64,000 bases of DNA from Limnephilus marmoratus (Eukaryota > Arthropoda > Insecta > Trichoptera > Limnephilidae), in assembly GCA_917880885.1 (NCBI GenBank), contig OU862919.1, forward strand, positions 54,783,058 to 54,847,057, in the 5' to 3' direction. Position numbers and translations under genes: made by a program. Below, piece by piece: positions 53,050 through 63,640 of the stretch; the stretch's first letter is position 1, and the number at the start of each line of letters is the position of its first letter. Under the pieces are notes generated by a model that worked only from the letters and a program-made list of their open reading frames with translations, searched no databases and was not told the DNA's origin.

Positions 53050-54225
53050 ATGATAAATAATGAATTAAACTGTAAAAAACATACATTAGTCTTATTTATA
53101 CATTATTCGAAAGCTTTTGATACTATTGATCATGGTAAAATACTTAAAATACTAGAAATTATAGGAATAAGAGGAAAACTACTAAAACTTTTGAAAATTA
53201 CTTAAACAACCGATGCATGAAATTAAAAATCTTTAAGTAAAAAAAATAAGTTTTTTGCCGGCGTTCCTCAAAGTTCCATATTAGGTCCAATCCTGTATAT
53301 TATATATGTATCTTTTATTAAATTCATTTTTAGACATATAAAGTACTTTGTATACGCGGATGATACTGCTTTAGTTATTTCTAGCAGTGATTTGCAAACT
53401 TGTATAGATCTTTTACAAAAAGACTACATTGAACTTTTAAAATGGTCCCATGACTCTGGCTTAATTATAAATGCCAAAAAAACTAAATTGTTACACATAA
53501 GATCCCCTAATATTAAGGTATGTATTACACCTGAAATAAAGACACATACATCAGATTGCTTACACAATGGTATTCCAGCAACTTGTACATGTGAAAATAT
53601 GAAACTAGTTAAAGAATATGTTTATTTAGGGGTTATTATATGTTTATTGATTGCTTTTTCAAGTGGGATATACAAATAAACAAAGTTTGTGCACGATTAA
53701 GATCAATTGTAAGCAGATTGTATAAACTAAAATTTTATGTTCCTATCTGCACACTTCGATTAATTTATTTATCACTAGCTGAATCTGTTATAAGGTATGG
53801 AATAACAGCTTGGGGATTTTCTTGTAAAACAAATATAGACCATGTTCAATCAGTGCAAAATTCATTGGTTAAATTATTAGCTGAAAAAAATTTATACAAA
53901 GAAAGGCATAATATTCCATACTTTTATCAAAGTCTCAAAATTCTTTCAGTGAGAGCAATTATGTGGTACAAAATTATATTTCAGCACATAAATAACCCTT
54001 TATATATAAACAGGCTGGCCTTTATGACAACCATAATACTCGTTTTAACTTTAATGAAGGACTAATTGTACCTAAACATACAAATAAATATGGACAAAGA
54101 ACGTTAAATTACATGATTCCCAGTTGTTTAAATATGCTTCCAGCTGAAATTAAAAAATGTGCCCAAAACAAACAATTGGTGAACTTACTGAAGACTTGGC
54201 TTACGGAAATAATTAATTTGTATTA
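53050..54225 (+). pseudogene. LINE A copy 2 reverse transcriptase
   Basis: The open pieces are 53392-53679 and 53640-54065 plus shorter ones. Catalytic YADD is at about 53353. The region around LIINAKKTKLLHIRSP matches copy 1 at 8360-8410. Near 53090 IHYSKAF replaces the usual IDFSKAF, losing the motif A aspartate. The last frame ends near 54225. Confidence 0.8.
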
Positions 54226-54464
54226 GCTATAATAACATATTATTTATTCTAAAGACTTTATAATTGTTATTCATGTTTTCATAATTTTTCTTTTATCTAA
54301 GTATATTTCTGTAAAAAAAATTATTTTATTTTATATATATAATTGTAAAAATGTATCTAAGTATATTTCTGTAAAAAAATTAATTTAATTTTATATCTTT
54401 AATTGTAAAAATGTAACTGTTAAATCACTGTAATATGATCTTTAATGTAAAGAACCCGTTAGAC

Positions 54465-54484
54465 AAACTGCTAAAAAGTAGTTT
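54465..54484 (+). promoter_or_regulatory. LINE A 3' UTR stem-loop (copy 2)
   Basis: AAACTGCT pairs with AGTAGTTT across AAAA (one G-U pair), followed by GGGACT. The element repeats in the duplicated tail at about 54553-54572. Compare the stem at 9203-9227, with different bases at the same place. Confidence 0.55.
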
Positions 54485-54644
54485 ATCGGGACTTTTTGTC
54501 TTATATTTGTAAAATGTATAAAATAAAATAAAAAAAGTCTAACTAAAAGACAAACTGCTAAAAAGTAGTTTATCGGGACTTTTTGTTTTATATTTGTAAA
54601 ATGTATAAAATAAATAAAGTCTGGCGTAAATTTCATTGAAAAGT

Positions 54645-54795
54645 GGCTTGAAATGGCTTTTGCCATGTTTGGTGACTAGATCTGAATAGCCAGGTACTTT
54701 CCCACCTTCCTCTTTGCTATCTGCTTCCCATCTCCACTTACCTTTAGCCTCACAACAGACCCCAATTGGAGATGCCATAGTCTCACTGGCTCCAA
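54645..54795 (+). mobile_element. Dispersed repeat D, second copy
   Basis: Matches the beginning of 52736-52930 (TTGAAATGGCTTTTGCC, TTTGGTGACTAG, then CTCACAACAGACCCCAATTG). The two copies bracket LINE A copy 2. Confidence 0.55.
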
Positions 54796-54799
54796 AAGG

Positions 54800-55548
54800 G
54801 AGCAGTTGGAACTCTTGTATTTATACTTCTTATTCATATTAAAGAGTCGAGACTCTTGTGCAGAATTCACGAAAAACTTCCAGTGTATTATGACATTTTT
54901 TATTTCATTTTCGTGCACACATTTAATTCGAAAAGTTTACCTACCTAATCATTATTCATTGTTGACATGTACCTTTTTATTAATTCGTTAGGGGACAAAA
55001 CAACACAAAGTCAATTGCTAATATGATGTTATTTCCTTTTATTCACATATTCACATTTCGCGTGTGACTTTATTACGGTGTTCATTTTTTAATCTTATTA
55101 ATATGCTGTAAATACGACGCGACGTGATAATAATTAGATTGCGACCTTTCCCGCATTCGTATGCTCCACGAAGTTTGCCGGATTATCTCACGATATGATT
55201 TATCTTTAAATTTGGGACAGTGTACTGGTATTTTCATTATTTTCACCTAGAGGTGACCCATTAGAAAGTGCTAATCAACGTTGATGTATTTTCAAGATAC
55301 CACACAACTCAGTAAAAACCCAAAGTACAGTCTTAGAGACTGGAAATTTAAGGTCCACGGAAATAATTTCTACCACAAAAATAATTCAGTACGACATATC
55401 CATCATGAGCTAAAGGTTTGTGATATATTTAGTTTTATTATATAATATATTATAATGGCATTCCACCATGAATTATCACTCACAAAAATAGAAATATCTA
55501 ATTGTTTTTTTCTGAATAGGTTTTTGAAGCTGAAATTTCACGTCAAAG
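54800..55548. other. Spacer, no gene seen
   Basis: AT-rich, no ORF or repeat recognised. Confidence 0.5.
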
Positions 55549-55900
55549 GAAGGAGAGGAAGGTCTGGGAAGGAAAATATATGATGGTTGCATTGGACTCC
55601 AGGGGTCAGTAAAGTCAGTATGTCCAGGAGTGACGGACTTTTGAATTCATCCCTCTCGCTGCGGTGCAAGACGAAGGATTGAGAGAGACCAGCTCAGTAA
55701 TTTAGAGAGGTTGAGAGGTGTCAAAGGGTCTCCCTAAACCGGCCCCTCCTCATCCAGCCCATTACGCAGTTGGTAACCTGAACACACCTCAACCTGAGCA
55801 CCCCTGCTAAGCCATCAAACATAGCGAACCACTTGGGGTGACCTATGGTAGAAGTGTTGGTGTCCTGGGGCGGCGGTATCCATACCGATCTGATTTTAAA
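55549..55900 (-). mobile_element. LINE L 3' region, minus strand
   Basis: Holds, uninterrupted, the segment GGTTCGCTATGTTTGATGGC (minus strand) that is split by the 277-bp array at 34932/37985. It also has CCTGGACATACTGAC and the GGGGCGGCGGTATCC block. It serves as the reference for the empty site of that array. Confidence 0.7.
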
Positions 55901-56469
55901 CAGTGATATTTTTGTTTTTCACAAGTGACGGGTATATTAATACCATCATATATTTTTTAAGCTCATTGAACTCAATCAGTTCGGTTATCATTATGAACCG
56001 GATTTAAAACTAATGTCAATAAACTCATTATTTAGATGTTTTGTTCTAAAGTCAATGAACCGAATCGATAAGTGATATGCGTAATAACAAATAATGAATG
56101 TGATTTCTTTTAAATGTCAATGAACTCAAGTACCTACCTACTTCATTTTGTGTTAGGTAAGGCGGGGCACGTTGTTACATCATCGATAAATCACACACCT
56201 GAATTTTGGCGTCCATGGCTATGATGGACATGTGTGCCAACTAACTAGTCGGCCACGGTGTCCCACAAAACGTTGATGAAAACGGATGTGCCGAAAAAAT
56301 CTAATAAATAATATTGAATTTCCATGTGCAAACTAACTTGGAAGAATATGAAGTCATATTATCACCTTGCCATAAGAGGTAAATTAATATATACCTATTA
56401 TATTTTTGATATTTTACATCCTTCTGCTTAGTTTCTGAACGTTAATCTTAGCCGTTAATAATTTCGTGT
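55901..56469. other. Spacer, no gene seen
   Basis: No ORF or known repeat. Confidence 0.5.
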
Positions 56470-56950
56470 AAATGACATTCAAAGTGAAATGCGTCAAAGG
56501 GGCTAATTTTTTGATTAGGGGACAGGTTGTTATATGTAACAATGTGCCCCATATAGATGACATTCAAAGTGAAATGCGTCAAAGGGGCTAATTTTTTGAT
56601 TAGGGGACAGGTTGTTATATGTAACAATGTGCCCCATATAGATGATATTCAAAGTGAAATGCGTCAAAGGGGCTAACTGTTTGATTAGGGGACAGGTTGT
56701 TTACGTAACAATGTGCCCCATATAGATGATATTCAAAGTGAAATGCGTCAAAGGGCTAACTGTTTGATTAGGAGACAGGTTGTGCCCCATATAGATGATA
56801 TTCCTAGTGAAATGCGTCAAAGGGGCTAACTGTTTGATTAAGGGACAGGTTGTGCCCCATATAGATGATATTCAAAGTGAAATGCGTCAAAGGGGCTAAC
56901 TGTTTGATTAGGGGACAAGTTGTTATATGTAACAATGTGCCCCACATAGG
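56470..56950. repeat. About 85-bp tandem repeat, six units
   Basis: Units start GATGA(C/T)ATTCAAAGTG and include AATGCGTCAAAGGGGCTAA and GGGGACAGGTTGT. Starts are spaced 85, 85, 84, 69 and 70 bp; the two shorter units lack the TATATGTAACAATG part. The full units carry the palindrome TTGTTATATGTAACAA. Confidence 0.9.
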
Positions 56951-57113
56951 TGCTTTGTTTTTCAGCGAGGAGGACATTCACTTTTAAACCTCATAACCTA
57001 AAATCTTAATTTATCTAGTTCTGGATACATTTAAAAATCGTTAGACATTACAAGAAAAAACACGTAGAGGAAAATTTTTGCAGGAAAATTAAAGAAGGTT
57101 AAAAAGCCTGACG

Positions 57114-58319
57114 ATGTGGGATATGAAAAGGAGGAACACAATATCCAAGAAACTTACAGATAAAAAATACGGCAGACTGTTCTTCTTAAAAATCCCAGAG
57201 GAATGGCAAATAAGCATAATATGTCCAATTCATAAAAAAGGTGACAAGCTAAAATGCGAAAATCATAGAGGCATATCACTTCTATGCACAGCATATAAGA
57301 TCTACACCATGATACTGAAACAAAGAATTGATAAGTACGCAGAAAACCTACTGGGAGAGTATCAGGCAGGCTTCCGCACCGGTAGATCCACAACAGACCA
57401 ACTGTTCACCATCAGGCAGATCTTGGCAAAGTGCTGGGAGTTTGATATAGACATACACCAACTATTCATAGATTTCAAGCAAGCATATGATAGCATAGAT
57501 CGGGAGTGTCTATATGACATACTACTTCAATTCCAGATTCCACCTAAATTGGTTAGGCTCATCAAAGCCACAATATCAGACTCAAGATGTCAGGTCAAAA
57601 AAGATGGGGAACTGTCGGAAGAATTCACAGTATCGCAGGGACTAAAACAGGGGGACGGTCTGGCTCCCACTCTCTTCAACATTGTGCTCGAACATGTAAT
57701 AAGAAAAACGCTAATAGACACTGGCTCCAATATTTGTTTCAAGAGCAGTCAAGTTGTCGGATATGCGGATGACATTAACATTGTCGGAAGATCAATTTCA
57801 GCCATTAAGGAGATCTTCGATCCTTTAGAAACAGCGGCACGGGAAGTAGGACTGCATGTTAATGTCAACAAAACGAAAATGATGATACAGAGCAGGAACC
57901 CTTCACACAGAAGAAGAAGTAGTGCACAATTCAAAGACAACTACTTATACGAAGTGGTCGACCAATTTGCCTACCTGGGCTCCAGTCTGACAGAGAATAA
58001 TGAGGATCCAGCAGAAATCAGAAGGAGAATCACAGCAGCTAACAAAACATACTTCTCTTTGCTGCCAGTGTTTAAGTCACGTAGTGTCCACAGAAAAACC
58101 AAAATAACCATATATAAGACCATTGTTAGAACTGTATTGGCATATGGATGTGAGGCGCTGACACTGACGGTAAAGATGGCTGAAATGCTGGATACTTTTG
58201 AAAGAAAAGTGCTGAGAAGAATATGTGGACCCGTGAAAGAGGGTGAACAGTGGCGCATCCGGCACAATACAGAATTGTATGATATATATATAAGGCACCT
58301 AGCATCTCAACACATATGA
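57114..58319 (+). CDS. RTE-type LINE reverse transcriptase
   Basis: The 401-residue open frame reads EEWQISIICPIHKKGDK, ENHRGISLLCTAYKI, EYQAGFRTGRSTTDQLF, LFIDFKQAYDSIDRE (motif A Asp at about 119), SQGLKQGDGLAPTLFNIVLE, VGYADDINIVGRS (catalytic YADD at about 220), LHVNVNKTK, FAYLGSSLTEN and TVLAYGCEALTLT. All active-site residues are present. The ATG used for the frame is not a natural start, because the element is truncated upstream. Reading continues in another frame at 58316. Confidence 0.85.
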   Translation: MWDMKRRNTISKKLTDKKYGRLFFLKIPEEWQISIICPIHKKGDKLKCENHRGISLLCTAYKIYTMILKQRIDKYAENLLGEYQAGFRTGRSTTDQLFTIRQILAKCWEFDIDIHQLFIDFKQAYDSIDRECLYDILLQFQIPPKLVRLIKATISDSRCQVKKDGELSEEFTVSQGLKQGDGLAPTLFNIVLEHVIRKTLIDTGSNICFKSSQVVGYADDINIVGRSISAIKEIFDPLETAAREVGLHVNVNKTKMMIQSRNPSHRRRSSAQFKDNYLYEVVDQFAYLGSSLTENNEDPAEIRRRITAANKTYFSLLPVFKSRSVHRKTKITIYKTIVRTVLAYGCEALTLTVKMAEMLDTFERKVLRRICGPVKEGEQWRIRHNTELYDIYIRHLASQHI

Positions 58320-58564
58320 GACTCCTCAGGCTGAGATGGGCTGGGCATGTACAGAGAATGCCGGATACACGCGTCCCAAAAAGAATTTTGACTGGACACC
58401 CAGGTGGAAAGAGAAAAGTGGGAAGACCCAGACTGAGGTGGGAAGACGAAGTAAGAGGGGATGCAGCCCAGCTTCTCCAGGTACCAAATTGGAAGTCAGC
58501 CGCTGAGGACAGGAGGAGTTGGAGGCGACTGTTGCAGGAGGCCAAAGCTCGATATGGGCTGTAG
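58316..58564 (+). pseudogene. RTE-type LINE ORF2 C-terminus, after a frameshift
   Basis: Reads LRWAGHVQRM, then GGKRKVGRPRLRWEDEV and RSWRRLLQEAKARYGL, the usual end of RTE-like ORF2. It overlaps the RT frame by four bases; a one-base defect near 58300 separates them. Confidence 0.8.
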
Positions 58565-58600
58565 CGCCATCGAAGAAGAAGTTCTTCTTCTTTAGACTCA

Positions 58601-59130
58601 AAAAACGCAAAGTCCTTATGTCTGGTTGAGAGTTACATCTGTTTCAAACCTGGAGTGGAATGGGCTCCGATTGGATCCGATGCACGAGCATTGGGAATGG
58701 ATGTACCGATCCGATTGGATCCGATGTGAGAGCTTATTATTTCTTGTGTGACCGGTGATGAAGTTAACTTTGTTTGTCAAAAATAAGATTCTGACGAATA
58801 TTTAAGTAGCGACTGATGTAAGAAAAATGTTCATCGGAATTAATAAACAAATTTAACCCGGTCTCAACTACATATCTTTTTTTTTGTTGGTAATATATGC
58901 CTCCGCCATTTAACAACTTGCCTTCCAAAGGGTATGTTGTGAAAAAAAAATTATGTTAAAATTTATTTTTTAATATTTTCTAAACCTTCATTTTGATTGA
59001 AAAAAAGAATTACGTTATGTATAAAAGTTTGAACAATTTAGAATAAATGTTTTTTGTTTGAAAGAGAAACGGTCGTCCATTTTTTTCCAATGACTAATTC
59101 AGTATATTTTATATGTATGTTTACATGTTG
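58601..59130. other. Spacer, no gene seen
   Basis: A GATCCGATTGGATCCGATG-type repeat occurs at about 58670-58730 (GATTGGATCCGATG twice). No ORF of interest. Confidence 0.5.
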
Positions 59131-59146
59131 ACAATATTCAAGTATG

Positions 59147-59245
59147 GTTATTTCCTTTTGGGGTAGTATGCCGTGTTGCGCTACCTCCTCCTTTAGCCAA
59201 CGTTTCGGACAGCGTTACAGTGTCCATCATCAGGGCAGATGTTCA
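59147..59245 (-). mobile_element. 99-bp insert with hammerhead-like core and perfect 16-bp target duplication
   Basis: ACAATATTCAAGTATG occurs at 59131-59146 and 59246-59261, flanking exactly 99 bp. On the minus strand the insert reads GCC, CTGATGA, a 5-bp stem GGACA/TGTCC, GAAACG and TTGGC. Such motifs are known from terminal regions of Penelope-like elements and from small retrozymes. The insert is too short to encode anything. Confidence 0.7.
59194..59240 (-). ncRNA. Candidate hammerhead ribozyme (minimal)
   Basis: Minus strand: CUGAUGA (plus 59226-59232), stem II GGACA/UGUCC with loop CUGUAACGC, GAAA, a two-base-pair stem III (AC/GU), GUU as cleavage triplet, and GCC/GGC as the start of stem I. 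As in the Penelope arms, one U is unpaired after CUGAUGA. Stem I is short, so it may need a dimer or be inactive. Confidence 0.45.
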
Positions 59246-59383
59246 ACAATATTCAAGTATGTTTTGTACACCTACTCTACATATGCTATTATGTACATTG
59301 CCTTGCTACTAATAAATGCTATATTTCAACTTCTAAGCATTATACTGAACGTTACGGGTGTAATATTTTATATTGAATCGATA

Positions 59384-60070
59384 TGGCTTTCAACTATATT
59401 GATAATGACAATGATGTAGAATTTACCCGAGCAAACAATTTAGAATGTTGGATCTCCGGCCAAAATACAAATAAATGCAATACTAACCTAATCTGTGTAG
59501 AAATCAATATTATGTCACTAAACAAGTATTGGGATATTCTTCATGCCTATTTGAAAGATGGAGGAGCTTATTATTTTACGATATTCCGGGCTACAAATCA
59601 TATTATAGAAGCAATAGGAGGCGGTATTTTGCTGTATATAAGGGAACATTTACATTTTGAACAAGAAATAGTTGAAACCATTCACTTTGAAAATGTGTTT
59701 GGAATACTGACACTACCAAATAAATGTAATTTTTATATTTTAGCAGTGTACAGACCACCTAACCTCAATAAAAAGGAATGCTTAAATGAAATTTCTTATT
59801 TTTTTTCGTAATTATGTAAATTCTAATGATAATGTAATATTTTTTGGGGACATTAATCTCAACTTACTGAATCAAAGTGTTACAAATATAATGGCTTATG
59901 AAAATATACTAACAAGTAATTACTTAACTAAATGAATTAATGTTACGACAAGAGAAGCAATAGTTGCTGGTCAAATGACCAAATCTTGTATTGACCACAT
60001 ATATGTTAGATCTAATAAATATAACTTGTCCGCATGTGTTATTGGTTCGACAATTGCTGATCATTTTATA
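59384..60070 (+). pseudogene. LINE A copy 3, ORF2 endonuclease
   Basis: MAFNYIDNDNDVEF is the likely natural ORF2 start (compare MSFCYIDDERDVNY in copy 4). Then come VEINIMSLNKYWDIL, GGGILLYIREHLHFE, LAVYRPPNLNKKE and, after a shift near 59811, FFGDINLNLLNQ and SCIDHIYVRS. The segment with the catalytic Glu (ICETS in copy 1) is deleted or garbled near 59560. Confidence 0.8.
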
Positions 60071-60080
60071 ACGGTACTAA

Positions 60081-61140
60081 ATGTTCATTACCATGATGTC
60101 AAAAATATTATACAAAATGAAAAAATCACAAAAACGTGTTGATAAAGAAATAAAAATATATGATTGGAATATCCTTTTGAAAGAACCGAATTGCGTTGCT
60201 CTGTATAATAAAATTAAAGCTAAATTTAATGAAATCTATGAAAAAAGTACTGTAGTAAAGTCTTATAAACCTCAAACCAGACCAAATGCCATTAATGAAG
60301 ATTTATTATCAAAAATAAAATTAAAAGATGCATTTTACAAAAGATGGAAAAATAATCCTTCAAATAAATTTTATGAAAGAGAGTATAAATGCAACCGGAA
60401 TAAAGTTACAAAATTAATCAGCTTGTGCAAATTAAAATTTTTCAACTCAAAGTTTAAAAATTATTTTGCAGACTCAAAAAAAAAACGTGGGATAAAATAA
60501 ACAGATTGTTAGAAAGAAAGAGCAAAAGTAATTGTGATCAAGTAATATCAAACTATTTCTTAAAAGAACAAACGACTGACCAAACATCTAACAATTTCGC
60601 TAATTTCTATTCTGAAAATGTTAGGCAATTATTACATAGATGTGATAATAAAGCTTTGAATATTCAAAAACATAGACTTCCACACAGTATGCCCTTAACA
60701 CAAGCAAAACTCTGTGATATCGAAAAAGTTGTCAGAAGTTTAAAAAATAGTCAGTCGCCGGGGATAGATAAAATTAGAATGTCTGATATTAAAAAACATT
60801 TCGATATTTTAGGACCTATCTTAACTCTAATAATTAATATGATTTTAACGGAGGCAATTATACCAGAAGATTTAAAATGTAGCATCATCCGACCCATTTA
60901 CAAAGGTGGTAAATACAGTGAAATTGAAAACTATAGACCGATCAGTATTTTACCTGCAATTGAAAAGATCCTAGAAAAATATATATCTATAAAACTAATA
61001 AAGTACCTTGAAATTTTTTCTATTATTGATACCCATCAATATGGTTTCCAGATAAAAAAGAACAGATCTACTACTTCAAGAATTTTCAAATACAATTAAT
61101 AATGATCTTAATAAAAGGAAGCATGTACTCGTTTTACTCG
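60081..61140 (+). pseudogene. LINE A copy 3, linker and RT N-terminal half
   Basis: Linker: DAFYKRWKNNPSNKFYEREY. RT: SLKNSQSPGIDKIRMSDIKK, LKCSIIRPIYKGGKYSEIEN, RPISILPAIEKILEKYISIK and YGFQIKKNRSTTS, then KRKHVLVLLV in a shifted frame. RT is cut before the catalytic YADD by the junction at about 61140. Confidence 0.85.
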
Positions 61141-62165
61141 TACACAGCGATTGCGGGAACAAGGACAAACAATCAAATTACAAGAACTGTTGTATTCAAA
61201 ATGAAAAATATAAATTGACATTTCCAGTTAATCATAGAGCAAATGACAAAAACAACTGTAAGGTATATAAAAAAATAGTCGCAATTGCTGAACAAAATAT
61301 TGAATATTAATTTTATCATATCAAAAAAAATGCAACAATATATTTTAAATATATTTTTGTTATATTTTAGTACTTTGATAATTAACATTAATGAAGATAA
61401 TCAAATTAATTTACATGTATATGTGATATGTAAACTGTCACTATACTGTTGTTGGCAGCAAATGAATGTAAGGCTTTTAATGTATATGTCAAACTGTATG
61501 ACTAAAACAAATTCACTTTATATTGAAAACATTGTGACATGTTACCTTCTCATCAAAATAATTGTTTATTTATATTTTTGCTCCTATTTCATTCTAAGCA
61601 TACTGATGGTAGGATTTCAGGTGAATATTTTCAAATAAAAAATGTCTTTTTGTTATATTGATGATGAAAGAGATGTAAATTATTGTAAAGTTAATAATTT
61701 GCATGAATGGATTCAAATGCAGACTACAAGAAAATGTGAAACAAATAATCTAACTTGTGTAGAACTAAACATTAGGTCGATTTGCAAGTATTGGGACCTC
61801 TTTCATGCTTATTTTAAAAACTGTATAAATGACATTGACATACTTATGCTTTGTGAAACAGCAATACGTTCAGAACAAGTTGGTTTCTACGAAATTCCTG
61901 GATTTAGTTCATATCACTATTGCAGAAGTAACAAATCCGGTGGAGGTATTTTGTTATATGTAAAAAATAATCTTACCTTCTCGCAAATATTTATAGACAC
62001 AATATATTTTGAAAACGTTTTTGGAAAATTGACACTTAAAAATAATAAAAATTTAAATCTTTTAGCTATATACCGACCTCCGAATCTCAATAAACAAGCA
62101 TTTTTGTCTGAAATATCTTCTGTGTTTAAAAATAATATTGACCCAAATGAAAGTGTTTGGTGAAA
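61140..62165 (+). mobile_element. LINE family A, copy 4 (ORF1 end and ORF2 start)
   Basis: 61140-61309 encodes the end of ORF1 (a DCGNKD remnant of a knuckle, CCIQNEKYKLTFPVNHRAND, NNCKVYKKIVAIAEQNIEY, stop), aligning with 5500-5625 of copy 1. After a 330-bp spacer ORF2 begins at 61642. The copy ends at 62165, where an LTR starts. Confidence 0.85.
61642..62163 (+). pseudogene. LINE A copy 4, ORF2 endonuclease N-terminal half
   Basis: Intact frame from ATG: MSFCYIDDERDVNYCKVNN, LTCVELNIRSICKYW, IDILMLCETAIRSEQ (catalytic Glu), YEIPGFSSYHYCRSNKSGGG, ENVFGKLTLKNNKNLNLLAI and YRPPNLNKQA. It is the best-preserved endonuclease start of the family here and defines the ORF2 start. The frame is cut at 62163 by the LTR insertion, so the GDxN motif is missing. 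Confidence 0.85.
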
Positions 62166-62844
62166 TGTTAGCATCGGCGCTACTTGCGGCCAACGCCAAA
62201 CCCAAGGACATGCAATAAACAAGCCGGCGGCTAGCTCTGCACAGCCGGCGCGAGCAAGGTCCCTCTTAAACCCAGGGCGAGTGTTTGTGGTTCGCTTGTA
62301 AATTCCTACTCCCCTTCCTTTCCTCAAAATCTCCAGGTCTCCTTCCTCAATCAGAACACAGTAGTTATGCAAGAAAAAGGGTTTTATTCATTTAAAGGTG
62401 AACAGGGTTCTACAAAAGGCCAGCATCGGCACTACACACATGAGTATTTGGCTATCTCTAATTAATTCTATCATAACGGGGGAGCTTCTCTCAACTCTCT
62501 CTACACGTGTTTAGTGAATTTAAATATCAGTTCTTAGCACACAGAGGGGAAGCAAGGTTCATTGGTACTCACAAGCAGGAGATAGGCGGTCGGCAGACAG
62601 GTACTGAGGAGGCGGGAGCCTCTGGAGCACAATGCACAATTAAAATAAACATCGCGAGCGTTTACGGAGAGCGCAATCACGGGGACACAGTTGTTACGCC
62701 GAAGGTCGGCCGAGGAATGAATGCCGGGAGCCGCTCGGCGCTTGGCTACTTGTGTCGAGCGGTGCGGGGAAAGGGGGGCGGAGGGCCTGTGTAAGGTGTC
62801 AATTCGCTATTAGCTCGCACGGGAATCAATTCCGTAACGTAACA
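62166..62844 (-). repeat. LTR (679 bp) of a retrotransposon running off the right edge
   Basis: Starts TGTTAGCATCGGCGC and ends CGTAACGTAACA, an inverted TGTTA/TAACA pair. On its right, the minus strand reads GGCGAGGGGGGAAG directly before the LTR, a polypurine tract. This makes it a 3' LTR of a minus-strand element whose body lies to the right. It interrupts LINE A copy 4. Target duplication cannot be checked, because the far end is outside the window. Confidence 0.7.
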
Positions 62845-63640
62845 CTTCCCCCCTCGCCGCAAAAAAGGCGACGTGGTAATGGAGCAGTAGGGCTAAGAAA
62901 TCCTCTTACCCTTCTAGCACTTGTGCCAAAAAAAAAAAAATTTTAAGAGAAAAAGGAGAGAGAGAGAGAAAAAGAAAGAGAAAAAGTTGCTAGCTATAAA
63001 ATAGTAGAAACAAAAACAAAAGAGAAAAAAAGCATGGTGAACAAAGAATTATACATGAATGTACATGAAAGAGCAGTGGCATACATAAATATAAACAAGG
63101 ACCTGCTGGAGAAAGGTACAAGGGTTATGCAGTGATAGAAAAAAAAATGACTCTAAATTGTATCATTGGTCTGCGAAGCGTGGTTTGCGTAGGATGTTTG
63201 GGGTGTTTGAACGTTGCACTGAAGTTACAAGGTTACTTTGTCACAGTAACCTGGCCCGTTTGAGATTACACTCAAGGAACACTAGGGCCTTAAAGAAAAC
63301 ACGAAGACGAGAACGCAGGATGAGGCTTCTTGGTGGTGGAGAGGGTTCTACCTGTCACAGAGGTCAAAAAGGTAGCTGTTTCTGGATCCTGTGGGTGGGC
63401 CAGTATGACATCATTGAGGTACTGGAGAGTGGAATTGTAATTGGTGGTTGGTCCTTTATAGAGGAGGTGGTTTGTGTGCATGACAGCCGTTGTTGTGATG
63501 GTGGTTGGTACACTGGTTTGTATACAGTGGGATTGTTGTATGAACAATTGTTGGTATTGTTATTTGCGCAAGGGCACAGGAGCATTGGCATGATGGCAAC
63601 AGAGCAATTTGCAAGGTGCAGCTGGAAGATTTGCAAGATG
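62845..63640 (-). other. Internal part of the LTR element or adjacent repeat; no gene assigned
   Basis: After the polypurine tract there are A runs (62929-62941), a GA/AAAG-rich stretch (62946-62990) and about 480 bp with open frames on both strands. No RT, integrase or gag motif is recognisable. Confidence 0.4.

Larger units (their letters stand above)
53040..54625 (+). mobile_element. LINE family A, copy 2 (5'-truncated)
   Basis: Starts inside RT motif A (NELNCKKHTLVLFIHYSKAF) and continues through an SILGPILYIIYV-type block, YFVYADDTALVI, LLKWSHDSGLIINAKKTK and the C-terminal WGFSCKTNI. It ends with a 3' UTR whose last 75 bp or so are duplicated (54461-54535 and 54548-54622). The motif A Asp is His, and frames are broken, so the copy is dead. 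Confidence 0.85.
57060..58600 (+). mobile_element. RTE-type LINE, 5'-truncated, RT well preserved
   Basis: Contains an RT frame (57114-58319), a C-terminal frame (58316-58564) and a short 3' end with GAAGAAGAAG followed by TTCTTCTTC. The first part of ORF2 (endonuclease) is missing. Few lesions are visible, so the insertion is fairly recent. Confidence 0.85.
59380..61140 (+). mobile_element. LINE family A, copy 3
   Basis: Begins with the start of ORF2 and runs through endonuclease, linker and the first RT motifs, ending at KHVLVLL (motif A region) at about 61135. There it is joined to the ORF1 end of another copy. Several frameshifts. Confidence 0.85.
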
